From Peribacillus sp. Bi96 (GTDB taxonomy: Bacteria; Bacillota; Bacilli; Bacillales; DSM-1321): a stretch of 64,000 bases of DNA. A program made the position numbers and the translations under genes. The DNA lies in contig NZ_CAKKLV010000002.1 of NCBI RefSeq assembly GCF_918698115.1, forward strand, positions 310,001 through 374,000. Direction: 5' to 3'. Positions 33,952 to 42,774 of this stretch are shown piece by piece. The stretch's first letter is position 1. Every line of letters starts with the position of its first letter. Below the pieces are notes generated by a model, which was given only the letters and a program-made list of their open reading frames with translations, ran no database searches and was not told where the DNA came from.

Positions 33952-35577
33952 TTGAAAAATTTATCTATAGGTGTTGTTACCTTTATGCTGTATTTTGTTC
34001 CTTCATCAAGTACTTCACCTGTAATTGCAGAAGTAAAACCAGATTACAGGCTTTATGTGATGGCCCCATTGGGCGAAATAACAGATTGGGATGCATTTAA
34101 AGCAGAGTTGGTTCAATTGAAGGAACATGGAGTATATGCAATAACAACAGATATATGGTGGGGAATGGTCGAAAGTAAAAAGGATAATCAGTTTGATTGG
34201 TCCTATTATAAAAAGTATGGGGAAGTAGTGGAAGCTTCCGGTTTAAAATGGGTGCCCATTTTATCTACGCATCAATGTGGCGGTAATGTGGGGGATGATT
34301 GCAACTATCCTATCCCAAGTTGGCTCTGGAATAAAGACACTGCCGAAAACATGGCCTTCAAGAGTGAAAGAGGTTATTGGAATAAAGAAGTACTTGCACC
34401 TTGGTGGGAAGGTACAGCCGTTCAATATGACGAATTGTACAAATCATTTGCAAAGAACTTTGCTGATAAAAAAGATCTAATCGTTAAAATATATCTTAGT
34501 GCGGGTCCAGCAGGAGAACTAAGATATCCTTCTTATCAAAATGCAGATGGTTGGGAATACCCTGAAAGGGGACAGCTTCAAGTTTATACGGAGGGTGCAA
34601 AACGGGATTTCAGGCTTGCCATGAAAGAAAAATATTCAACTATAAAAAAACTAAATGCATCTTGGGGCAAAAAGTATAAAAACTGGAATGAGATTCAACC
34701 ACCTATTAATGGGGATGAGTTTTTCACTAGAGGTGGAGCAATCGACACACAATTCGGTAACGACTTTATGCAGTGGTATCAAGGTACTCTTGAAAAGCAC
34801 CTTTCAAAAATCTCGAAATTTGCCCATAAACATTTTGATGAAGTCTTTAACGTACCAATTGGCGCTAAGATCTCAGGTGTCCATTGGAAAATGAATGATC
34901 CGCTCATGCCGCACTCAGCTGAGTATAGTGCTGGGTACTATAACTATTCCCAACTACTTGATCAATTTAAGAAGTCAAATATGGCCCTTACATTCACTTG
35001 TTTGGAAATGGGAGATCAAAACGCACATACAGCACCATATTATAGCGCTCCAAAAACATTGGTTACCCAAATCGCTCATTTAGCTAATGAAAAAGGGATT
35101 TCTCTAAATGGCGAAAATGCACTCCCGGTGATCAATAATGAAGGGGGCTTTGATAATATTGCAGAAATGATTTTTAACTATGATTTTGAAGCCTTTACCT
35201 TCCTAAGAATGTCTAATTTATTCGATGAAGATGGAAATCCAACAGATGAGTTCAAGCTGATGGTAGATAAATTGGAAGGGAAATCAATAACCGTTACATT
35301 CACTGTTGAAAATGTACCTGCCAAACCGAATCATGGTGTTTACTTGATTGGTGATAGAGGGGAAATCGGCAGGTGGAAGCCTGAAGAATACGAATATAAG
35401 CTCACTCAAAATCCAGAAGGCAGCTGGAGCGGAACATTCCATTTAGCCGCAGATCGTTACTATGAATTCAAGTTCGTCATGAAAGATGAAAATGGGAATA
35501 TTACATGGCAAGACGGCGAAAATAATAGCTATAAAACTCCTGTAAAGGGCAACGGAACCTATAAAACTTCATGGTAG
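33952..35577 (+). CDS. Secreted beta-amylase (GH14) with CBM20 starch-binding domain
   Basis: 541 residues from TTG 33952, eight bases after GAAGAGGTG. The N-terminus is a signal peptide (KNLSIGVVTFMLYFVPSSS, cleaved near VIA-E). The GH14 barrel follows: YAITTDIWWGMVES, GPAGELRYPSY with the catalytic acid E189, and LNGENALP with the catalytic base E388. From about 440 a CBM20 begins (VTFTVENVPAKPNHGVYLIGDRGEIGRWKPE). The enzyme cuts maltose from the ends of starch outside the cell. Its length matches Bacillus beta-amylases. It is monocistronic; the IS remnant ends 240 bases upstream. Confidence 0.93.
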   Translation: MKNLSIGVVTFMLYFVPSSSTSPVIAEVKPDYRLYVMAPLGEITDWDAFKAELVQLKEHGVYAITTDIWWGMVESKKDNQFDWSYYKKYGEVVEASGLKWVPILSTHQCGGNVGDDCNYPIPSWLWNKDTAENMAFKSERGYWNKEVLAPWWEGTAVQYDELYKSFAKNFADKKDLIVKIYLSAGPAGELRYPSYQNADGWEYPERGQLQVYTEGAKRDFRLAMKEKYSTIKKLNASWGKKYKNWNEIQPPINGDEFFTRGGAIDTQFGNDFMQWYQGTLEKHLSKISKFAHKHFDEVFNVPIGAKISGVHWKMNDPLMPHSAEYSAGYYNYSQLLDQFKKSNMALTFTCLEMGDQNAHTAPYYSAPKTLVTQIAHLANEKGISLNGENALPVINNEGGFDNIAEMIFNYDFEAFTFLRMSNLFDEDGNPTDEFKLMVDKLEGKSITVTFTVENVPAKPNHGVYLIGDRGEIGRWKPEEYEYKLTQNPEGSWSGTFHLAADRYYEFKFVMKDENGNITWQDGENNSYKTPVKGNGTYKTSW

Positions 35578-35926
35578 ATGAAGATTTAAAAAGCCTTGGA
35601 ATAGGAAAGCAAAGGAACGGTTGAATGAAACTGGAAAACGATATCGTTATAAGATTCCAAGGAAATATACAATGATGATTCAGAAAATCGTTTCTTCTAT
35701 TTTACAAACCAAAATCAGTATGACTAACTAAGAAGGGCTTGTGGGAAGAATAGAAGGTATAGATCCCTTTTTTCGGCCCTCATGAAATGACGATCTTGAA
35801 ATGTAACACTGATTGAAGGGGATAAAAATCACGGGAAATATTATGTAAGACTAATCGATTCTTAATTACTTTTAATAGACATGTTAACGATTTATTCGGG
35901 CAACTAGAAAGGGAGGAATGACATTA
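35578..35926. other. Intergenic region, 350 bases
   Basis: No ORF and no clear terminator for the amylase were found; A/T-rich. Confidence 0.4.
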
Positions 35927-36352
35927 ATGAAGACAATGATTACATGGGAAGGGGAAATGGCCTTTTCTGGCACAACTCCCTCAGGGCATGAAATAAAGAT
36001 GGATGCTGCCAAAGAATCAGGCGGAACAAATAGTGGAGCAAGACCTACAGAGTTACTTTTACATTCACTTGCGGGGTGTACTGGAATTGATATTGTAATG
36101 ATATTAAAAAAAATGCGATTTGATACAACTGGTTTTCAAATAGAAATTGAAGGATCACGCGCAGAAAATCATCCAAAACGGTTTACCGACTTTCATATCC
36201 ACTATATCCTCGAGGGGGAACTGCCTGAAGATAAAGTGGTCCGTGCAATCCAGTTATCGAAAAATACGTACTGTTCCGTATACCACTCATTGAATGCAAA
36301 TATTATCATGAGCTATTCTATAAATGGTGTTAAAGGAAATAAAAAGTTATAA
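35927..36352 (+). CDS. OsmC-family protein
   Basis: About 141 residues. The two redox cysteines of OsmC/Ohr-like peroxidases are visible: HSLAGCTGIDIV and KNTYCSVYHSL. Family members reduce organic hydroperoxides with lipoyl or other thiols; this one is nearest the YhfA-type branch, whose substrate is unknown. ATG 35927 has ten-base spacing from GGGAGG; the ATG at 35918 overlaps it. It is monocistronic with a strong terminator. Confidence 0.85.
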   Translation: MKTMITWEGEMAFSGTTPSGHEIKMDAAKESGGTNSGARPTELLLHSLAGCTGIDIVMILKKMRFDTTGFQIEIEGSRAENHPKRFTDFHIHYILEGELPEDKVVRAIQLSKNTYCSVYHSLNANIIMSYSINGVKGNKKL

Positions 36353-36381
36353 GGTTTAGTGTAAAGTATTTTATGTATTGA

Positions 36382-36424
36382 CAAACAGCCTCCGTTTCCT
36401 TCACTAAACGGAGGCTGTTTTTGA
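36382..36424 (+). terminator. Terminator after the OsmC gene
   Basis: AACAGCCTCCGTTT pairs with AAACGGAGGCTGTT, followed by T-run. Very stable. Confidence 0.95.
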
Positions 36425-36696
36425 CAAAAATGATCATTTTGATAACGGATACTTTAAACATAAAACATTAACTACCCTAACATGAAAACCCGAAGGAAGT
36501 TATTCCACGGAATGTCGATATCTATTTGGTTGGTGTACTACATCATTTAATTCTAAACCATTTATCGGTAAAGATGGTCTATTTAGTAAGCAAGTTAGTC
36601 AGCAAGTAATCTAAATGTAATCCTTTGTCATTGGAATACCCTTGATGTTAGGAGTTTATCGATATAAACTTTATATACTGTTGAGGAGTGGTTAAG

Positions 36697-37017
36697 TTGA
36701 AAGAGATAACAATAGACAAATTGAATTTCAAAGATCATTTATCTATGATAGAACAATATTCATTGAAAGATTTCATGTTTAAATGGCTTGGTAGCCCTGA
36801 AGAAGGATTAGATGATTTTCTTCCGCTTACGTACACAGATCATGTCTTTGCAAAAATGGAAACAACATTGGAAACAAAAATAAAGATTCATGGTGATGAA
36901 ACTTTCAGGTATGTCACCATTACGGAAGATAATCAGATTGTAATAGGGTGCTTAGATTCGAATCAAGAACTAAGGTTTAGAATTTTGTCTCTGGAGGAGC
37001 GTTTGAAAAGCTACTAA
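36697..37017 (+). CDS. Hypothetical protein, 106 residues
   Basis: From TTG 36697, nine bases after GAGGAG (a GTG at 36688 abuts that site). The protein begins KEITIDKLNFKDHLSMIEQYS and has a beta-rich C-terminal half (TFRYVTITEDNQIVIGCLDS). I do not recognise it. It has no signal peptide or membrane segment. It is monocistronic, with a shared terminator downstream. Confidence 0.55.
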   Translation: MKEITIDKLNFKDHLSMIEQYSLKDFMFKWLGSPEEGLDDFLPLTYTDHVFAKMETTLETKIKIHGDETFRYVTITEDNQIVIGCLDSNQELRFRILSLEERLKSY

Positions 37018-37078
37018 AATATTTAAAGCCTTTACATTACGTTGTTAACTTTCCAGATTTAATTTATGTATTCAGATA

Positions 37079-37121
37079 AAAAAGACCATTCCTTATCAAT
37101 TTAAGGAATGGTCTTTTTTTA
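37079..37121. terminator. Bidirectional terminator
   Basis: AAAAAAGACCATTCCTT pairs with AAGGAATGGTCTTTTTT; A- and T-runs on both sides serve both flanking genes. Confidence 0.9.
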
Positions 37122-37301
37122 TTGTTCATTACGTACACGCGACCAAGAAGGTCGAACATCTCCCCTTTTAACGGAATGTTTGAACTGTTCCCAGCAGTAA
37201 AAGCCCTTTATAGTTTTCATTTGCGCCTGATATACAGGGCTACTTGAATTTTTAGAGTTCAGTGTTTTTCCACCTTGTATATACATGAGTTTGTTACTCA
37301 T
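37119..37301 (-). CDS. Small hypothetical protein, 60 residues
   Basis: A minus-strand ORF that ends exactly at the bidirectional terminator, which is the best support for it. The sequence is basic (SVKRGDVRPSWSRVRNEQ at the end) and not recognised. No convincing ribosome binding site precedes the ATG, so it may be spurious. Confidence 0.35.
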   Translation of the reverse strand: MSNKLMYIQGGKTLNSKNSSSPVYQAQMKTIKGFYCWEQFKHSVKRGDVRPSWSRVRNEQ

Positions 37302-37408
37302 TAATTTATTGTGTTTGGATTTATTTTACAAAACAAAAACGATTATCTATTTTTCTAGTGTATTATAAAAGAATGCAAGTTGATTAAAACTCTTGAGGGG
37401 GAATAGGG

Positions 37409-37870
37409 ATGAGCGAGACGTGGGCGAGTTCAATAAAAACGCTTTTGAAAGAAACGTTTGAGGGGCCGGGAAATGGAGGGAGTTATTATACTGATTCAAG
37501 ACCTAATACAGGTATTTTTGGTACACTTGAGGGCTTAACCGCAGAAGATGCTTCACTTTCCATAAATGGTTCCACAATAGCTGCTCACTCGGACCATACA
37601 CGTTATTATTTATGGGTAATTCGAACAATGATACGTGGCGTAGATTTTGAAAAGGATTGGGATGCTAGCTGGACCATAACTCAAGTTGATGAGGAGAAAT
37701 GGTCGGAAATCAGGAAGGGATTACACAGGGAATACGTAACTCTTTTGACCGAGATCGATACAATCGATTTAGAGAATTGGCTGACAAATGTCAACGCTAC
37801 CATTGCCCACTCGGCTTATCACCTTGGAGCATTAAGACAAATGATAAAGACGCTTGAAATTGAAAAGTGA
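37409..37870 (+). CDS. DinB-like four-helix protein
   Basis: A 153-residue protein with the DinB layout: IAAHSDHTRYYLWV near residue 60 and IAHSAYHLGALRQM near the C-terminus supply the His ligands. The ATG follows GAGGGGGAATAGGG. Function is unknown for this branch. It is monocistronic with a terminator. Confidence 0.7.
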   Translation: MSETWASSIKTLLKETFEGPGNGGSYYTDSRPNTGIFGTLEGLTAEDASLSINGSTIAAHSDHTRYYLWVIRTMIRGVDFEKDWDASWTITQVDEEKWSEIRKGLHREYVTLLTEIDTIDLENWLTNVNATIAHSAYHLGALRQMIKTLEIEK

Positions 37871-37916
37871 TATAACCTAATAAGGATTTCTAAATAGAGT
37901 ATGAAATCCTGACTTA

Positions 37917-37942
37917 AACCCAGCACCGAATGCTGGGTTTAT
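37917..37942 (+). terminator. Terminator
   Basis: AACCCAGC pairs with GCTGGGTT, followed by TATATTT. Confidence 0.7.
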
Positions 37943-38163
37943 ATTTAGTTTTTAGAGTCTACCTTTACGTTATACTCCACTAGTCCAATTGCAACGCAAC
38001 CTTGTAATCATTGGTTTCATGCGTTTTGAAATACATAAATTTGTAGGTAATTGTTAGATTGTGTCAGATTTTATGAATAATCTTTTACATTTTAAAGGGT
38101 TCAAGTCCTAATTGGAGAAGTATTATTATCAAGATGTTTTTTTAGCCGAGGATTGTTAACTGC
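37943..38163. other. Intergenic region before the kinase
   Basis: A/T-rich DNA with no obvious sigma-54 or strong sigma-A promoter; nothing else recognised. Confidence 0.35.
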
Positions 38164-38193
38164 ATGAATATCGACAAAAAGGAGGGCTACTAA
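38164..38193 (+). CDS. Possible nine-codon leader ORF overlapping the kinase start
   Basis: ATG at 38164 opens MNIDKKEGY and its TAA (38191-38193) shares one base with the proposed ATT start of the kinase. The kinase ribosome site lies inside it. It could couple translation, or be chance. Confidence 0.25.
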   Translation: MNIDKKEGY

Positions 38194-40178
38194 TTAAAAA
38201 ACAGCTGTATAAATTACTTAGTATATTTTTTATTATTTTCTTTTTACAAATATCATGGTCTCATGCTGTTTTTGCCGAGCAAAGTACTTTTATCATTGCG
38301 GGGGAAAGCGCTCTTCCCCCGTTTTCATTTGAAAATGAAGCTGGTGAACTGACTGGTATCAATATTGATTTAATGGAGGAAATAGCTGAATATAATGGGG
38401 TTGATTTCGAATATATTCCGATGGGGATGCAAGATGCGGAAAAGGCCTTAATGAACGGAACCATTGATGCAATTGTCGGCAATACCTATAGTACTGAAAA
38501 AGATTATCAGCTTGATTTCACTCAATCCTATTTCACAATGTCTCAGTCAATCATTATCCCTAGTCAAAGGAAAAAGGATATTCATACGTTAACGGATTTA
38601 CGTGATTCACATGTTGTTCTTGATCATAATACGCCTGTAATCAGCACTTTTCTGAATATGAGGAATACAAACTTAACAACTGTTTCGAATCAATATTCGG
38701 GTATTTTAACATTATTGAACAACCGTGCGGATGCTTTCATCGGAAACAAATGGACTGCAGATTTCTACTTGAAAAAATTCCGCCAAGAAAAGCAGTACAT
38801 CATTCTCGATGAAGTCATTGAGCCCGCCGATTATACGATTGCAGTTAAAAAAGGGAATCAAACGCTCCTTTTCATGTTGGACAATACACTCACTCAACTT
38901 AAAGCCAATCGAAATTTAAACGGGATAATCGATAAATGGGTCATGCCACAATCCAATCAAAAAATCGCCAGGTTGGAGCAATTCATATTCTGGTTAATCA
39001 TAATCTTAACTGCAGTAGCTCTAATCCTTCTAATTATTTACATATGGAATCAAAAACTAAAAAAATCCGTTCATAGCCAAACGATGAAATTACATTTATT
39101 GAATATGGATTTAGAGAAACAACGTCAAAACATCGCTAATAGTAAAGCATTCAAAGATCAAATTTTAAACAATATCAATACAGGCATCATAACATTCGAC
39201 CTCGATTTCATGATTACTAGCTGCAATGCAAAGGCATCGGACATTCTTAACATTTCCAAGGAAATGATTCTGAATCTTTCGAATCATTCACGACTAATGA
39301 AGTTATTCGAAGCATCTCATCAAGATCAAAAAGAGAAAAACGGTACAGGTTCTTTTCGGATCTTGGTAATAAATGAGGAAAATGAACAGAAGGTCATTTC
39401 TTATTCCATGCATAAGATGTTCAATTCTGAAGAAATCCAAACCGGATACTTACTTTCCATGAATGATGAGACGGAGAAGAAAACATTGGAGAAAAAATTG
39501 GTTACACAAGAAAAGCTTCACGCACTGGGGCAACTAGTTGCAGGTGTCGCACATGAAATTAGAAATCCTTTAACATCCATTAAAACATTCATTGATTTAC
39601 TTCCGAGTAAATATGATAATCCTCAATTCCGACAAGTGCTAATGGAGCACTTGCCAAATGAAGTTAACCGGCTAAATGCAATTGTTACTGATTTGATTGA
39701 ATATGCAAGACCTCGCCCGCCAAATAAAACAAATTGCTACGCGCATGAACTTATATCATTACTTGCTTTTCATAAGGTGACGATGGAAAAAAAACAAATT
39801 AATTTTGAACAGGCAATTGATGAGGACCTTATATTTTATATAGATTTACAGCAAATTCACCAAGTTCTACTTAACTTAGTGCTAAATTCCATTCAAGCCG
39901 TTGAAGAAACAAAGGAAAAGACCATTAAAATCACCATTGATAAAGAGAATGAAAAGACTGGACGGATTACCATATCCGATACCGGAATAGGGATGAAACA
40001 GGAGGACCAAAACCATATTTTCGAGCCTTTCTTCACAAATAAAGAAAAGGGTGTCGGTTTGGGCCTTACGCTATCGTATAGGCTCATTAAAGAAAATAAC
40101 GGAGATATACAAGTGAAAAGCTATCCTAATTCAGGAACGACATTCATTATTTTACTGCCTTTGTATATTGAACAGTAG
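38193..40178 (+). CDS. Histidine kinase with extracytoplasmic solute-binding (SBP_bac_3) sensor
   Basis: About 661 residues if it begins at ATT 38193. The frame is open there, AAAAGGAGGG lies eight bases upstream, and the added 60 codons supply a signal/anchor (YKLLSIFFIIFFLQISWSHA) and the expected start of the sensor (FIIAGESALPPFSFENEAG). The first ATG, at 38373, would cut into the domain. Order: SBP_bac_3 (about 32-255), membrane helix (FIFWLIIILTAVALILLIIYIW), PAS, HisKA with H454 in VAHEIRNPLTS, HATPase (LNLVLNSIQAVEE, ISDTGIGM, GVGLGLTLS). It probably senses a small organic solute directly and phosphorylates the regulator 22 bases downstream. Confidence 0.85.
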   Translation: MKKQLYKLLSIFFIIFFLQISWSHAVFAEQSTFIIAGESALPPFSFENEAGELTGINIDLMEEIAEYNGVDFEYIPMGMQDAEKALMNGTIDAIVGNTYSTEKDYQLDFTQSYFTMSQSIIIPSQRKKDIHTLTDLRDSHVVLDHNTPVISTFLNMRNTNLTTVSNQYSGILTLLNNRADAFIGNKWTADFYLKKFRQEKQYIILDEVIEPADYTIAVKKGNQTLLFMLDNTLTQLKANRNLNGIIDKWVMPQSNQKIARLEQFIFWLIIILTAVALILLIIYIWNQKLKKSVHSQTMKLHLLNMDLEKQRQNIANSKAFKDQILNNINTGIITFDLDFMITSCNAKASDILNISKEMILNLSNHSRLMKLFEASHQDQKEKNGTGSFRILVINEENEQKVISYSMHKMFNSEEIQTGYLLSMNDETEKKTLEKKLVTQEKLHALGQLVAGVAHEIRNPLTSIKTFIDLLPSKYDNPQFRQVLMEHLPNEVNRLNAIVTDLIEYARPRPPNKTNCYAHELISLLAFHKVTMEKKQINFEQAIDEDLIFYIDLQQIHQVLLNLVLNSIQAVEETKEKTIKITIDKENEKTGRITISDTGIGMKQEDQNHIFEPFFTNKEKGVGLGLTLSYRLIKENNGDIQVKSYPNSGTTFIILLPLYIEQ

Positions 40179-40199
40179 CCATGAAGGAGGACGAGTACT

Positions 40200-41576
40200 A
40201 TGAAGATACATGTATTAGTAATCGATGATGAACCAGCTATTTGCACCGCTCTTAGCTTTGCGTTGGAAGATTCTTATCAAGTCGTGACAACAACGGAGCC
40301 GGAAGAAGGTCTTCGAAAAATCGAAAATCACTATTTTGATATTGTTTTGCTTGATCTACGAATTGGAAATATAAGCGGACTTGATATTCTTCAGAAAATC
40401 AAAAAAGTAGCGCCTAACGTGACAGTCATTATGATGACTGCCTATTCATCTATTGAAACTTCGATCGATGCCATAAAAAAAGGGGCCTACTATTATATTG
40501 AAAAACCCATCAATATAGAAGAACTTTCGCTGCTTTTGATGAGGGCAGCAGAATTCAAACAGATGTCGAATCAATTGGAGACACTTCATGAAGAATTGGA
40601 GATGCAAAGGGGGTTTGGGAACTTCCTTGGTAACAGCAAAGCGATGCAACGTATCTTTTCAATGATCGAAAGGGTGAAGGACATTGATTCAAGTGTCCTT
40701 ATTACAGGTGAAAGTGGAACCGGAAAGGAGCTTGTAGCCCGGAACATCCATACGCTAGGTAGAAGGAAAAACAAACCCATGCAGATTGTCAATTGTGCTG
40801 CAATTCCGGAGATGCTGCTGGAATCCGAATTGTTCGGTTATGAAAAGGGAGCATTTTCAGGTGCAACTCAAAGGAAGGAAGGGAAATTCGTTGCTGCAAA
40901 TGGAGGCATTCTTTTTCTGGATGAGATCAGTGAAATGCCCCTTCCCCTTCAAGCCAAAATATTACGGGTGTTGCAGGAACGGGAAGTGACTCCCTTAGGC
41001 TCCAATGCAAAAATATCACTGGATGTCCGTATAATAAGTGCAGCCAATAAAAACCTGGAACAAATGGTGATGGAGGGGGAATTTAGGGAGGATTTGTATT
41101 TCAGGTTAAATGTCATTCCCATTTCCATGCCGCCATTACGAGATAGAAAAGAAGATTTACCAATCCTTATGGATTATTTTATGAAAAAACATGCTAAGGA
41201 AATGAATCGGGAAGACAAGACGTTCTCAGCAAGCGCACGACGGATTTTGCTGGAATATCATTACCCTGGGAATGTCCGCGAGCTTGGTAACATAATAGAA
41301 TATGCAGTTGCTCTATCAAACTCGAAAATCATGGAAGATAGCGACTTGCCACAATATGTTCAAGAACAGAAGTTCATCTTTCAGCCGGATAGCCTTGACG
41401 AGGATGGTAACAGTTTTAGGATCCCCCTTGGCATCTCAATGAAAGAAATAGAAGAAAAAGTCATTACGGCCACTCTTCAATACTGTAAAAACCATCGGCA
41501 AAAGACAGCTCAAATTCTAAAAATTTCTGAAAGAAGCCTTCGCGATAAAATTAAGCTCATTTCAAAAGGAGAATAA
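40200..41576 (+). CDS. NtrC-family sigma-54-dependent response regulator
   Basis: 458 residues in three domains. The receiver (1-120) has acidic D9/D10, phospho-acceptor D52 in VLLDLRIG and K in EKPINIEE. The AAA+ domain (about 140-375) has the Walker A GESGTGKE, the sigma-54 contact loop GAFSGAT (consensus GAFTGA, here Ser for Thr), FLDEISEMPLPLQAK and an arginine-finger region REDLYFRLNV. The C-terminal Fis-type helix-turn-helix is HRQKTAQILKISERSLRDKI. The ATG follows GAAGGAGG. It activates RpoN promoters, and a clear one lies just downstream. Confidence 0.95.
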   Translation: MKIHVLVIDDEPAICTALSFALEDSYQVVTTTEPEEGLRKIENHYFDIVLLDLRIGNISGLDILQKIKKVAPNVTVIMMTAYSSIETSIDAIKKGAYYYIEKPINIEELSLLLMRAAEFKQMSNQLETLHEELEMQRGFGNFLGNSKAMQRIFSMIERVKDIDSSVLITGESGTGKELVARNIHTLGRRKNKPMQIVNCAAIPEMLLESELFGYEKGAFSGATQRKEGKFVAANGGILFLDEISEMPLPLQAKILRVLQEREVTPLGSNAKISLDVRIISAANKNLEQMVMEGEFREDLYFRLNVIPISMPPLRDRKEDLPILMDYFMKKHAKEMNREDKTFSASARRILLEYHYPGNVRELGNIIEYAVALSNSKIMEDSDLPQYVQEQKFIFQPDSLDEDGNSFRIPLGISMKEIEEKVITATLQYCKNHRQKTAQILKISERSLRDKIKLISKGE

Positions 41577-41621
41577 AAGGCAAAATAGATGTCTAGTATG
41601 AATCGGCATTTTTTTCTGGAT

Positions 41622-41647
41622 AACCGGCAAAAATTGCCGGTTTTTAA
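41622..41647 (+). terminator. Terminator of the two-component operon
   Basis: AACCGGC pairs with GCCGGTT, followed by T-run. It separates the regulator operon from the sigma-54 promoter. Confidence 0.85.
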
Positions 41648-41663
41648 CAGTGTACGATACAAT

Positions 41664-41677
41664 AATTCGGCAGAATT
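41664..41677. promoter_or_regulatory. Candidate upstream activator site
   Basis: AATTCGGCAGAATT is a short perfect inverted repeat (AATTC/GAATT) centred about 33 bases upstream of the -24 element. It could be the binding site of the NtrC-type regulator, although such sites usually lie further upstream. Confidence 0.4.
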
Positions 41678-41702
41678 TGCGTTTTAGTGCATTTTATCTA
41701 AT

Positions 41703-41719
41703 TGGCATAGTACTTGCAT
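41703..41719 (+). promoter_or_regulatory. Sigma-54 (-24/-12) promoter
   Basis: TGGCAT at 41703-41708, five bases, TTGCAT at 41714-41719, matching the RpoN consensus TGGCAC-N5-TTGCW with one mismatch. The start would be near 41731, 17 bases ahead of the TAXI gene. Confidence 0.85.
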
Positions 41720-41747
41720 TTTAATTCATTAAGAAAGGAGGGCCACT

Positions 41748-42755
41748 ATGAAATATGGAGCAATCTTTATAAAAGTCGCTTTGTTATTTTGCTTCATAAC
41801 AGGATGTACTTTTATGAATGAGCAGCAGGAAATATCTAAACCTGCTACTACCTTGATTCAGAGACAATTAACTTCAGAAGGACAGGGTTTAAATAATAGG
41901 ATGCTAATCATTGCAACCGGAGATATGTCAGGCGTTTATTTTTCATTAGGACAAAAATTGTCATACATGTATGAAAAATATAATGGAGCCGTGTCGGGGA
42001 CAAGAATCACCGATGCTTCCATCGAAAATACCGAGTTGGTAAGCCGGCATCGAGCAGAAATTGGTTTTACCACAGTAGATGTACTAGATTTGCCTGAAAC
42101 CGATAGATCAAAGTTACGTGCTTTAACGGCCCTATATTCCAACTATGTTCAAATTGTTACTACTAAACAAAGTAATATTGATTCCTTAGAAGATTTAGTT
42201 GGGAAACGCATTAGTGTTGGTACAACCGGAAGCGGTACAAGGCTGATTGCAGAACGAATCCTTTTAGAAACTGATTTACCACCTGATCAATTGAATTTAT
42301 CTTATCTTTCTTTTTCTCAATCTGCAGAAGCATTGCGAAATGGTACCATTGATGCGGCTTTCTTCTCTTCTGGCATTCCGAATAATGATATCGCTTACAT
42401 GTCCAAACAAACGGAACTCTCATTTATTCCAATTCCGGAAGGCATCATCGAACGCCTTCAGAAACAATATGGCGTTTACACTCATAATGAAATTCCCAGT
42501 AATACATACAAGGGGATGAAAAAAAGTGTCAAAACGATTTCAATTAAAAATGTTTTGGTAACCTACGATGAAATGTCTGACCTGCATGCTTACAATCTTG
42601 TGAAAACATTTTATGAACATTTGCCTGAGCTACAGGATACACATCCGGCCGCTTCTGATATTTCAATTATTGAAGCAACCAAACAAGTTCCACTCGATTT
42701 TCATACAGGAGCCATGAGTTATTTTACCGAACAAGGAATTATTGAAAACCAATGA
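41748..42755 (+). CDS. TAXI-family TRAP-type solute-binding lipoprotein
   Basis: 335 residues. The N-terminus KYGAIFIKVALLFCFITGC is a lipoprotein signal with lipobox FITGC. The mature part has IATGDMSGVYFSLGQKLSYMY, the TAXI-type start, then RAEIGFTTVDVL, VGKRISVGTTGSGTR and AEALRNGTIDAAFFSSG. TAXI proteins normally feed a fused TRAP permease; no TRAP membrane subunit is present in the window. It is the first gene after the sigma-54 promoter and precedes an ABC importer. It may bind the same ligand class as the kinase sensor. The ATG follows AAAGGAGGG. Confidence 0.85.
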   Translation: MKYGAIFIKVALLFCFITGCTFMNEQQEISKPATTLIQRQLTSEGQGLNNRMLIIATGDMSGVYFSLGQKLSYMYEKYNGAVSGTRITDASIENTELVSRHRAEIGFTTVDVLDLPETDRSKLRALTALYSNYVQIVTTKQSNIDSLEDLVGKRISVGTTGSGTRLIAERILLETDLPPDQLNLSYLSFSQSAEALRNGTIDAAFFSSGIPNNDIAYMSKQTELSFIPIPEGIIERLQKQYGVYTHNEIPSNTYKGMKKSVKTISIKNVLVTYDEMSDLHAYNLVKTFYEHLPELQDTHPAASDISIIEATKQVPLDFHTGAMSYFTEQGIIENQ

Positions 42756-42774
42756 AAAATGGGAGGTAATGACA

